A stretch of DNA of 64,000 nucleotides, taken from positions 1,240,001 through 1,304,000 of the forward strand of contig NZ_JAQQWS010000001.1 of the NCBI RefSeq assembly GCF_028610675.1, in the 5' to 3' direction. Origin of the DNA: Alkalihalobacillus pseudalcaliphilus (lineage in GTDB: Bacteria; Bacillota; Bacilli; Bacillales; Bacillaceae_D). The notes under the pieces are model-generated. The model did no database searches, was not told the origin of the DNA, and saw only the letters and a list, made by a program, of their open reading frames with translations. Numbering within the stretch: position 1 is the first letter of the stretch; each line of letters begins with the position of its first letter. The translations under genes and the position numbers were made by a program. This document shows, one piece after another, positions 53,823-61,167 of the stretch.

Positions 53823-54899
53823 TTAATGTTTGATTTGATCGATAATGTCGAATAAAGCTTCGTTGAATAGCTCCTTCTGATCAAGCATCGTTACATGTCC
53901 AGCATTTGGTATCGAGTAAAATTGTTTCATTGGCGCCTTGAGTTGATCAAAGTATGTGCGAGCGAGAGAATAAGGAGTTTGCCAGTCATCCTCGCCGTGG
54001 ATATAGAATAATGGAACTTGATAGTCTGAAGTTACCCTGTTTAGATCATAGGACTTAAACAAAGATTCCAAAATAGCACGCTGTTTTATTTCTAGTACAT
54101 CGCTCATTAACATGTATTTAATATCTTTGAACGAATAAAAGGGAGAACATAGTACGCTCATGACTAGCTGGGGTGATGGTTGCATCGCAAGCTTATACTT
54201 ACCTTGCAACTTACGGAGTTTCATAAGCTTCTTGATCATGATATCACTAAATTGGTGATCGGGATAAGGGCTTAAAGCCTGTAAGGTGCTAATATCTTTC
54301 TGATTTTCTACTTGTCTGCTGCATTCTAATACTTTTTCGTAGCCAATTCGTTCGTTTTCAAACATATTTACAACTTGTCCAACTCCAATATAGGCTTGAA
54401 CCATCTGCGGATACTGCAAGGTAAATAGACTGCCTAAGACAGAACCCCATGAATGACCAAGCAGAAGTATTCGCTCTTTATTATATTTATTTTGTAAATA
54501 GCTCACAACTTCATATGTATCCTGTAATGCTTGTTCAATTGTAGTTGTCGGCGTGACTTTCTGGGGATCATTCGCAAAGAAGGTTTTACCGCTGTTTCGC
54601 TGTTCCCAGTGAACGACGGTTACTTTATCTTCCCAAGGAAACTGAAAGTCTTGGGCAAAAGGAAGCATCGGACTGCCAGGACCTCCATGTAAGAATAAGA
54701 GGACGGTATGATCCTTATTTTCACCACGATGATATAAAAACTGCTGGATTCCACCGATCGTCACATACTCGCCCTCATCTATTCCGTTGGGTGTATTGAT
54801 ATGACAGGCTGCTGCACGCTTCTTTGTGTAGAGAAACCGATAAACCGCCATACTGATGCAGGCAATAGCCGCTATGAGAATAATCAAAGTTTGATTCAT
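53823..54899 (-). CDS. Alpha/beta-hydrolase, proline-iminopeptidase-like, membrane anchored
   Basis: 358 residues. An N-terminal hydrophobic segment (TLIILIAAIACISMAVYRFL) suggests an anchor. The hydrolase domain has the oxyanion region LFLHGGPGSP near 70, nucleophile GHSWGS near 150, acid/base in YIHGEDDWQTPYSLA near 300 and NAGHVTMLD near 335. HGGPG is typical of prolyl iminopeptidase-like enzymes. It starts 13 bp after a TetR gene on the same strand, so the pair is a likely operon under autoregulation. Confidence 0.88.
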   Translation of the reverse strand: MNQTLIILIAAIACISMAVYRFLYTKKRAAACHINTPNGIDEGEYVTIGGIQQFLYHRGENKDHTVLLFLHGGPGSPMLPFAQDFQFPWEDKVTVVHWEQRNSGKTFFANDPQKVTPTTTIEQALQDTYEVVSYLQNKYNKERILLLGHSWGSVLGSLFTLQYPQMVQAYIGVGQVVNMFENERIGYEKVLECSRQVENQKDISTLQALSPYPDHQFSDIMIKKLMKLRKLQGKYKLAMQPSPQLVMSVLCSPFYSFKDIKYMLMSDVLEIKQRAILESLFKSYDLNRVTSDYQVPLFYIHGEDDWQTPYSLARTYFDQLKAPMKQFYSIPNAGHVTMLDQKELFNEALFDIIDQIKH

Positions 54900-54912
54900 G
54901 TGAATGCCCCCT

Positions 54913-55521
54913 CTAACTATTTTTTGTTGAATTCTGCTTGCACTTACTTAGATATTCCGCAATTGCTTCTACAAGAATGCTTAATGCTTGTGCCCTCCCC
55001 TGTTCACCGTATTGATTCTGATTAGATGCGATAAAATGCAAACCATCCATTAAATTCGCAAGTACGCTGTAATCACATTGAGCATCCTCTATTCCCAAAC
55101 AACTCATTGTACGCTGAAAATTAGTTTTGGATTTATCCTGTTCCTTTCTGTTAATAGAATCTGGAAGCTTGCGCAGCAAATATTCCAGGTCCGATGGCTG
55201 AACATAGAGTGCAAGACTATCTGAAGACAAATAAATTTCATAAAGTGCATGCGTAATCTTGTCCTTAAAATGTCGCGAGCTAGCCCCGATTTCAAGAATT
55301 CGGTCAAATAAAGCTTGTTCATTTTGCTTCATAATGTAGTAGAGAAATTCTTCCTTGGAAGGATAATAGGTATAGAAGGAACCTTTGGCTATTTGCACAG
55401 CTGCTGTAATATCGTCAACCGTAACTCGCTTCATGCCTTTTTTACGAATGAGCTCTATTCCTTTGATATACATTGCATTTTTGATATGCTCCTTCTCCTG
55501 CTCACTTATGATCTTTGGCAT
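54913..55521 (-). CDS. TetR/AcrR-family transcriptional regulator
   Basis: 202 residues. The N-terminal helix-turn-helix is typical: GIELIRKKGMKRVTVDDITA then AVQIAKGSFYTYYPSKEEFL (residues about 17-60), followed by an all-helical ligand domain. RBS AAGGAGGAG. It directly precedes the alpha/beta-hydrolase gene and probably controls it. Effector unknown. Confidence 0.9.
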   Translation of the reverse strand: MPKIISEQEKEHIKNAMYIKGIELIRKKGMKRVTVDDITAAVQIAKGSFYTYYPSKEEFLYYIMKQNEQALFDRILEIGASSRHFKDKITHALYEIYLSSDSLALYVQPSDLEYLLRKLPDSINRKEQDKSKTNFQRTMSCLGIEDAQCDYSVLANLMDGLHFIASNQNQYGEQGRAQALSILVEAIAEYLSKCKQNSTKNS

Positions 55522-55588
55522 ACAATCTCCTCCTTTAATGACTATTTATAATTAATTTGGTCAATATAAATATAATAACTGAACCCTG

Positions 55589-56010
55589 GTGAAATTCAAT
55601 GTTATTAGCATAAAAATAGCTGAATTAAAATTCAGAACATGTTATCTAAATTTAATACGCGGCAAATTACCTGAGCACTTAAAGGAGTTTAATTTCTTTG
55701 TTAAGGATGGAGAGGACGAAACGAAGGTAGCGGGCGGAATAGCTGTACCATTTCTTGTGGGATTTATTCGAATACAATATTCTATGGTGGATGAGGAGCT
55801 ACGCAAGCATCATTATGGCTCGAAGCTGATGCAGATGGCAGAGGAAATGCGAGAGAGTGAAGCTGCAAGACGATGAAGGTCAATACACTTAGCTATCAAA
55901 AGCAGGCTTTGAGGTGTTTGGTCAATAAGATGGGGTTGCTGAACAGTACAACAATATTTCTCACGACCGGAACCCATTATTTATAAGTGAATACCTTAGA
56001 ATTAACTTAT
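55589..56010 (+). pseudogene. Decayed GNAT acetyltransferase gene
   Basis: The first frame gives EELRKHHYGSKLMQMAEEM (a damaged GNAT acetyl-CoA loop) and stops at 55876. The next frame continues CKTMKVNTLSYQ, and a third gives AGFEVFGQ, the normal GNAT end order. At least two frameshifts and a stop are needed, so it is not a working acetyltransferase. The N-terminus (ATG 55589) also lacks a clear ribosome site. Confidence 0.7.
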
Positions 56011-56027
56011 AAAAACGAGGTAGAGAA

Positions 56028-56294
56028 ATGGATAATAATGTGGGTAGAAACAAAAATAGTTCAGACTTTAACCAAGAAGATTTAAATATTGCCTTAAGTT
56101 TAAAGCTTGCTGTTTTAGGAGGTCTCATCACCACTATTGGTGATGCGATAGCAGTTTATGCAGCTAATCTTGCCATTAATGAAGCTGTTCAAGATAACGT
56201 TAGAGAGAATGAAGATCAACAAAAACTAGAACAAAGATTGCAAACATTAGAACAAAAAATAGAGTTATTATTAGAAAAAATAGAAAATAACTAA
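56028..56294 (+). CDS. Small membrane/coiled-coil protein, 88 residues
   Basis: Start ATG after GAGGTAGAG. An N-terminal polar stretch is followed by a moderately hydrophobic Ala/Gly-rich segment (KLAVLGGLITTIGDAIAVYA, residues 27-46) and a C-terminal Gln/Glu/Leu heptad coiled coil (QQKLEQRLQTLEQKIELLLE). Probably membrane-associated and oligomeric. Similar small proteins occur on Bacillus chromosomes and plasmids without assigned function. Confidence 0.6.
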   Translation: MDNNVGRNKNSSDFNQEDLNIALSLKLAVLGGLITTIGDAIAVYAANLAINEAVQDNVRENEDQQKLEQRLQTLEQKIELLLEKIENN

Positions 56295-56376
56295 TACACA
56301 GTTTGACCAAACTGAAGCTTCTCCTATTTCACTAACCTGTCTCTTTAACACCATAACAAAAGGAACTTCCCTTGGT

Positions 56377-56625
56377 TCAGGAAATCCCTAGAAATCCAAT
56401 ACCGAATTCCATACCTATCCAAAAATAAAAGAAAGATTCTTTTATTTTTGGATAGCTCCTGAGTATACTTTCATACAAAACCCTTATGTCGCAGCCAAAA
56501 CTAGATCCGACACCAACAAACATGAAAGTGGTGTCTTGTTCTTTAACTGGTGGAACTTCATTCAATTTGATTTTGTCCTTTTTCATTCAAAAGAATGGTC
56601 GCAGATTATTTTTACTTGAGAATAA
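56377..56625 (-). repeat. Mosaic dispersed repeat, copy 6
   Basis: On the minus strand: TTGAATGAAGTTCCACCAGT then TAAAGAACAAGACACC, then ACTTTCATGTTTGTTGGTG and TTTTGTATGAAAGTATAC, the same order as copy 3. Here the module is open as a 69-codon frame beginning MKKDKIKLNEVPPVKEQ, but without a convincing ribosome site. See findings for the shared frame. Confidence 0.65.
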
Positions 56626-56639
56626 GCAGTAACCCAGCG

Positions 56640-56750
56640 GACTAAAACATGCGGAGACACCCGTGCCACGCGATTGTATCGGAGCATAATTTTCGCTAGT
56701 GACGAATAGAGCTCCTCATATCAGCTTAAAACAACTTTCATACAAAAATA
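56640..56750 (-). repeat. Mosaic dispersed repeat fragment, copy 7
   Basis: Minus strand reads TTTTTGTATGAAAGTTG, then ATATGAGGAGCT, CTAGCGAAAATTATGCTCCG and ACAATCGCGTGG. These match, in order and spacing, 15090-15170 (TTTTGTATGAAAGTTG, ATATGCGGCGCT, CTACCGAAAATCATGCTCCG, ACAATCACCTGG). Confidence 0.7.
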
Positions 56751-56819
56751 ACCACATTAGCATACTTATTTCAATAATGATATTATCTCGAAAAATTACT
56801 AAGTGAAATTCATTAAAAA

Positions 56820-57028
56820 AAACCGCCATAAAGGCGGTTTCAGGCTGTCGAGAAAGTCTCGACAGCCTTTTAAAAATTTTACTATACAACATATAGTGTA
56901 TTGATAATACGTTAAAAACTATATGTTGTGGAAAAATCAATTAAAACATCAAAAACCCCCTTTTTCAAAATCAGACTTTTAAAAATTGGGGGTTTTTCTA
57001 CAATCTGAAACCGCCATAAAGGCGGTTT
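56820..57028 (-). repeat. MITE-like palindromic element downstream of the catalase gene
   Basis: Bounded by mirrored 24-base ends: AAACCGCC-loop-GGCGGTTTCAG (56820-56843) and CTGAAACCGCC-loop-GGCGGTTT (57005-57028), each itself a hairpin. Inside are AGGCTGTCGAGA / TCTCGACAGCCT (56842-56869), ACAACATATAGT / ACTATATGTTGT (56886-56929) and AAAAACCCCC / GGGGGTTTTT (56951-56997). The last and the outer hairpin also make good terminators for the catalase gene. No target-site duplication was confirmed. Confidence 0.6.
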
Positions 57029-57056
57029 AAACTTTTCTTTTCTTTTGCTCTTAAAT

Positions 57057-58703
57057 TTAATAAGGGTCTGATACGTGGCTTTGTTGAATTGCATCTTCAA
57101 TGGCTACTTCAGAGCCATCTCCACCAATCGTATTTCTGTGAGATTGGTGATGTTCCTTTTCTTTATTCATTAAACCTTCTTTAATTCTCTTTCCATATTC
57201 CGGGTCACATTTCATAAAATGCTCGACCATCTGAACTTGAATTCGCTGGTCACAGGGCTTCAATGTTGTGACCAAATTCTTAATGAGATCATCCTTCTCC
57301 CAATCAGCAAAACGACGGAAGGTTTCTCCTGCTTGTGCGTGGTCATTGGTACGTTCAATTGATTCACGCGACAACTGACCAGATACAATCGGTTTATACT
57401 CTTTTCCTTCTTGATCAGCTTCTTTTAAGTTATTAAGAATACTTGGCTCATAATTGACATGAGGGTTTTGCTTAGGTCCTTGATCGACATGATAGGCCAT
57501 TTGTCCATCTCTTTGATTCGTTGCCACATGTTTCTTTGGTGCATTAATCGGTAGCTGCTGATAATTGGCACCGACACGATATCTCTGTGTATCCGAGTAA
57601 GAATACGTCCGACCTTGTAAGAGCTTATCATCAGAGAAATCTAAGCCATCTACTAATACCCCTGTACCAAAAGCAGCTTGCTCAACTTCTGCAAAGTAAT
57701 TTTCTGGGTTTTTATTTAATACCATTTTCCCTATCGGTACCCATGGGAATTGATCTTTGTACCAAAGTTTAGTTGGGTCTAATGGATCAAAATCTAATTC
57801 AGGGTGGTCATCATCACTCATTACTTGCACAAATAATTCCCATTCAGGATAATCACCACGTTCAATCGCTTCATATAAATCTTGAGTCCCATGGTTAAAG
57901 TTTAGCCCTTGAACATGCTCAGCCTGCTCCTGTGTCATGTTTTTAATTGGTTGCTTAGGTTCCCAATGGTACTTAACAAGAACAGCTTCACCGTCTTTAT
58001 TCACCCATTTATAGGTGTTCACACCTGAACCTTGCATCATTCGATAATTAGCCGGGATTCCCCAAGGAGAAAACAAAAAAGTAACCATATGCAAAGCCTC
58101 CGGGGATTGAGAGACAAAATCAAAAATTCGTTCACCATCTTGGATATTCGTAACAGGATCGGGCTTAAATGAATGAACAAGATCTGGGAATTTTAGTGCA
58201 TCACGGATAAAAAATATTTTTAAATTGTTACCGACCAGATCCCAGTTTCCATCTTCCGTATAAAATTTCACAGCAAATCCGCGTGGATCACGTAATGTTT
58301 CAGGTGAATGTCCGCCATGAATAACACTTGAGAATCGAACAAATACAGGCGTTTGTTTCCCCTTCTCTTGAAATAGCTTGGCTCTTGTATATTTAGAGAT
58401 CGGCTCTTCACCAAATGAACCATATGCTTCAAAATATCCGTGTGCTCCTGCACCACGAGCATGAACAACTCGCTCAGGAATTCTTTCACGATCGAAATGA
58501 CTAATCTTTTCGAGAAAATCATAATTCTCCAGCGTTGTTGGACCACGATTTCCAACCGTTCGCATATTTTGATTATTTGTAACGGGGTGACCTTGTCGGT
58601 TCGTTAACGTATCTTCGGTTTCATTGCTTCCGTAACGCTTATCAAGAGCACCGCCAGCCCCTTCAACATTCGTTCCTGTTGCTTTATTCTCGTTTTTTGA
58701 CAA
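57057..58703 (-). CDS. katX: Monofunctional heme catalase, KatX-type
   Basis: About 548 residues with a 50-residue polar N-terminal extension, then catalytic His in RVVHARGAGAHGYFE (near 84), the heme-pocket DPRGFAVKFYTEDGNWDLVG with Asn near 155, and the proximal heme Tyr in GRTYSYSDTQRYRVG near 360. Length and QGSGVNTYKWVN fit the spore catalase KatX of B. subtilis by recall; a vegetative KatA role is not excluded. The frame opens at GTG 58712, inside GGAGTGG; TTG 58703 has 8-base spacing and is preferred. Confidence 0.88.
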   Translation of the reverse strand: MSKNENKATGTNVEGAGGALDKRYGSNETEDTLTNRQGHPVTNNQNMRTVGNRGPTTLENYDFLEKISHFDRERIPERVVHARGAGAHGYFEAYGSFGEEPISKYTRAKLFQEKGKQTPVFVRFSSVIHGGHSPETLRDPRGFAVKFYTEDGNWDLVGNNLKIFFIRDALKFPDLVHSFKPDPVTNIQDGERIFDFVSQSPEALHMVTFLFSPWGIPANYRMMQGSGVNTYKWVNKDGEAVLVKYHWEPKQPIKNMTQEQAEHVQGLNFNHGTQDLYEAIERGDYPEWELFVQVMSDDDHPELDFDPLDPTKLWYKDQFPWVPIGKMVLNKNPENYFAEVEQAAFGTGVLVDGLDFSDDKLLQGRTYSYSDTQRYRVGANYQQLPINAPKKHVATNQRDGQMAYHVDQGPKQNPHVNYEPSILNNLKEADQEGKEYKPIVSGQLSRESIERTNDHAQAGETFRRFADWEKDDLIKNLVTTLKPCDQRIQVQMVEHFMKCDPEYGKRIKEGLMNKEKEHHQSHRNTIGGDGSEVAIEDAIQQSHVSDPY

Positions 58704-58799
58704 CTTAACCACTCCTTATCTCATCATTTCTTTACAAAATAAAGAATGTCCATAAAATGGATAAACTATGTATGAAGTTCTACTTTTTTGACTCATAAC

Positions 58800-58825
58800 G
58801 AAAAAAACCCCTTAAAAGGAGTTTT
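58800..58825 (-). terminator. Terminator of the 22-residue gene
   Basis: AACTCCTT / AAGGGGTT stem with one G-T pair, then eight T residues on the minus strand. Confidence 0.7.
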
Positions 58826-58858
58826 ATATCATTCACGCTCTTTATAAGTAAGGTGCAT

Positions 58859-58927
58859 TTAGATTAATGAAATAATAAAACTAATGACAACAATGGCTCC
58901 GATAATCATCAAAATTGTTCTTAACAT
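58859..58927 (-). CDS. 22-residue membrane microprotein
   Basis: ATG at 58927 preceded by GAGGAGTTGATAAC; product MLRTILMIIGAIVVISFIIS then LI, essentially one transmembrane helix. A terminator follows 34 bp downstream, before the catalase gene. Very small hydrophobic proteins of this type occur in Bacillus, but I cannot name the family. Confidence 0.5.
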   Translation of the reverse strand: MLRTILMIIGAIVVISFIISLI

Positions 58928-59230
58928 GTTATCAACTCCTCTTCTGTCTTTCCTTTACTTTACCCTATTACCGTTTCTATAAACGGGGAAAAAAGCAGTA
59001 GAGTACAAAGACCTAAAACTATAGATCCACCGAAAGTCAATACAACATTTTCCAACACCTTTTATTACAAGCCTCAACTGGCTTTTATATAAACATTAAC
59101 ACTTTATTAAAAGTATAAAAACAAATAATTTCTCACAAAAAATTGGACATAAGTCCTGTTACATCTCACTTTTTAATTTGTTACGATAGGGAAGTTACTT
59201 TCAAAAGATTAGTAGGAGGATTTTATCATA
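58928..59230. other. Divergent promoter region before azoR
   Basis: 300 AT-rich bases. Possible azoR promoter near 59173-59196, RBS AGGAGGATTTT at 59214. No further feature seen. Confidence 0.35.
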
Positions 59231-59860
59231 ATGAATATTCTAGTCATAAAAGCTAATAATCGACCAGCAAACGAAGCAGTATCTAGTAAAATGTATGAAA
59301 CTTTTATGGAATCTCTTAAAAAGAGTTCATCAACACATATACAAACTTATGATTTATTTAAGGAAGACATGCCTTATCTTGGCCAAGAGTTATTCGATTC
59401 ATTAGGCAAACTTCAATCAGGAGGTCAGTTAACTGAAGAAGAGCAACGCCTCATGTCTGCCAAACAAAAAGCGATGGATGCTGTAGAGAAAGCTGATGTC
59501 CTTGTTTTTGCATTTCCATTATGGAATCTTACCATCCCAGCACGCCTTCATACATTCATCGATTATATTTATTCAGTAGGATTTACTTTCAAATATGATC
59601 AAAATGGACAGATGCTTCAGCTGTTAAACGATAAAAAAGTCATTTTCTTGAATGCACGTGGCGGTAACTTCTCTGCCCCAGAAATGGCCACTTCTGAACA
59701 CGCAGTCAATTATATGTATCATGTTTTCCATAACATCTTTGGTATGGAAGTTATCGACCAAGTTATCATTGAAGGTCATAATGCGATGCCAGAAAAAAGA
59801 GATGAAATCATCGCAGATGGACTTGAAGAAGTTAAACAAGTTGCCGCTCAATTTCATTAA
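59231..59860 (+). CDS. azoR: FMN-dependent NADH:quinone reductase / azoreductase
   Basis: 209 residues of the flavodoxin-like AzoR family. The FMN-phosphate loop is in NNRPANEAVSSKMYETF near residue 11, FAFPLWNLTIPARLHTFIDY near 96 contacts flavin, and FLNARGGNFS near 138 completes the site. It reduces quinones and azo bonds and guards against thiol-reactive stress. RBS AGGAGG. Terminator follows. B. subtilis has two such paralogues. Confidence 0.92.
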   Translation: MNILVIKANNRPANEAVSSKMYETFMESLKKSSSTHIQTYDLFKEDMPYLGQELFDSLGKLQSGGQLTEEEQRLMSAKQKAMDAVEKADVLVFAFPLWNLTIPARLHTFIDYIYSVGFTFKYDQNGQMLQLLNDKKVIFLNARGGNFSAPEMATSEHAVNYMYHVFHNIFGMEVIDQVIIEGHNAMPEKRDEIIADGLEEVKQVAAQFH

Positions 59861-59873
59861 GAATGATTCTATG

Positions 59874-59910
59874 AAAAGACCTGTGTCCAAGTTGGGCACA
59901 GGTCTTTATT
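59874..59910 (+). terminator. Terminator of azoR
   Basis: AAAAGACCTGTGTCC / GGGCACAGGTCTTTA, strong stem 14 bp after the stop. Confidence 0.9.
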
Positions 59911-59980
59911 CGATATGAAGATCTAGATTTTAAGATTTTCTACGCACTAAATAGCTCGCTCTATTTCAAGTAGTTCTCAG

Positions 59981-60730
59981 TCATCCACTAGTTTTTAATT
60001 CTTGATAATACCTTTTGGCTAACCAACACGTACATAAAGCGATTACAGCCATCATCAATTGGGAAATAACTAAACTCGTTATAATTTCTTGTTGATATAA
60101 CAAACCAGGAACGGCAAACGCAATATGAAAAGCGATAGCATAATAAACATACTTCTTATTTTCGCTTGCAATAGCATATAAGATAAATAAAGATAACGCA
60201 ATATGTACTACGATTGAAAAGAGCTGCTCTAGAACACCAAATACAATAAAACCTGTAGACACCGTCATTAATTGATCAGCCAAGGCTTGATCTTCAAATA
60301 ACCCTTCATTCATCATCACGGCAGCTGTCAACATACTTACACTTGTAAAACCCAATACGAGAACTGTCTCAAGACTTGAAAAACCAACACCAAAACCAAG
60401 TGCAGCTTTTTCATTTCTTTCCTTTTTCAGCATATACTTCAATGTTAAAAAACGACCTATTTCAACCACAACAGCACCTGTTATAGCAATGATCAGTACA
60501 TATAAAATCCCTTCTCCAAATAGGCTTCTCGTCGCTTCGGTCGAGAAAAAGAGCGTTAAAATCACATTCATCAAGATTTGTGAAAATAGTAAGAACGCTA
60601 GCATACCGAATAAAAGGGACTTCATAGACACTTTAAACTTAAGCTTTGCAACTAGAATAAGAATAATTGGTATAACGATCGCTGCGTATACGGATATGGT
60701 TAATATCCGTACGATACTTTCTGCTATCAA
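59981..60730 (-). CDS. YhfC-family intramembrane protease-like protein
   Basis: About 249 residues, seven or eight hydrophobic helices. The family core is EIGRFLTLKYMLKKERNEKA then ALGFGVGFSSLETVLVLGF near 95-135, where conserved Glu/Arg within helices resembles glutamic-type intramembrane proteases (YhfC, PrsW group). Cell role unknown. The frame opens at GTG 60745 inside GTGGGGGAG; the TTG at 60730 has GGGGGAG with 6-base spacing and is preferred. Confidence 0.82.
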   Translation of the reverse strand: MIAESIVRILTISVYAAIVIPIILILVAKLKFKVSMKSLLFGMLAFLLFSQILMNVILTLFFSTEATRSLFGEGILYVLIIAITGAVVVEIGRFLTLKYMLKKERNEKAALGFGVGFSSLETVLVLGFTSVSMLTAAVMMNEGLFEDQALADQLMTVSTGFIVFGVLEQLFSIVVHIALSLFILYAIASENKKYVYYAIAFHIAFAVPGLLYQQEIITSLVISQLMMAVIALCTCWLAKRYYQELKTSG

Positions 60731-60897
60731 TGAACTCTCCCCCACAATTCACTTTTCTCTCATCATATCAAAAATGAAAGGAAAAGGGTGAATTTTCGGG
60801 TAAATTGTTTTGTATGAAAGTTACTTATGGGCGTAGACTTATTAATACTAAAAAGACTATTGATAGTGAAATCACGAGTGGAATTAATGAAAGTAAT
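60731..60897. repeat. Repeat boundary fragment and AT-rich spacer
   Basis: TTTTGTATGAAAGTTACTTA then TGGGCGTAGACTT at 60810-60842 matches the left boundary of repeat copies 1 and 2 (TATGAAAGTTAATTAGGGGC). Nothing else definable. Confidence 0.5.
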
Positions 60898-60898
60898 T

Positions 60899-60988
60899 TT
60901 ACGACCTCTTCTTAGTGACAAAACCAATCAATAACATAAGTAACCCTATGACTGGAAGTGCAATAATTATTACAAATGCCCTAATCAT
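60899..60988 (-). CDS. 29-residue membrane microprotein (possible)
   Basis: Frame MIRAFVIIIALPVIGLLMLL then IGFVTKKRS: one transmembrane helix with a basic C-tail. The ribosome site is weak (GAAGG, 6 bases before ATG) and no terminator follows, so this is tentative. A second start-less hydrophobic frame lies immediately downstream. Confidence 0.35.
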   Translation of the reverse strand: MIRAFVIIIALPVIGLLMLLIGFVTKKRS

Positions 60989-61109
60989 CCTAAACCTTCA
61001 TTTTAGTTAATTTTCTCTCCAGTGTAATTTCACACTCCAAAAAAAGAGTCACTTAAAATTAGAAAATTACGAAAATGTTTTTTGTCAAGATTCCCCTGCC
61101 CTATCTGCA

Positions 61110-61147
61110 TATAAATAACCCCCAAAGCACTCGTGCTTCGGAGGTTA
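61110..61147 (-). terminator. Terminator of ppc
   Basis: AACCTCCGAAGCAC / GTGCTTTGGGGGTT with a T-rich tail on the minus strand, 20 bp after the stop. Confidence 0.85.
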
Positions 61148-61167
61148 TATGATTTTTTATGGATGAA

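Noticed and set aside
42650..56300. Prophage or integrative element
   Set aside because: No integrase, phage structural gene, transposase or tRNA attachment site was seen despite the accessory character.
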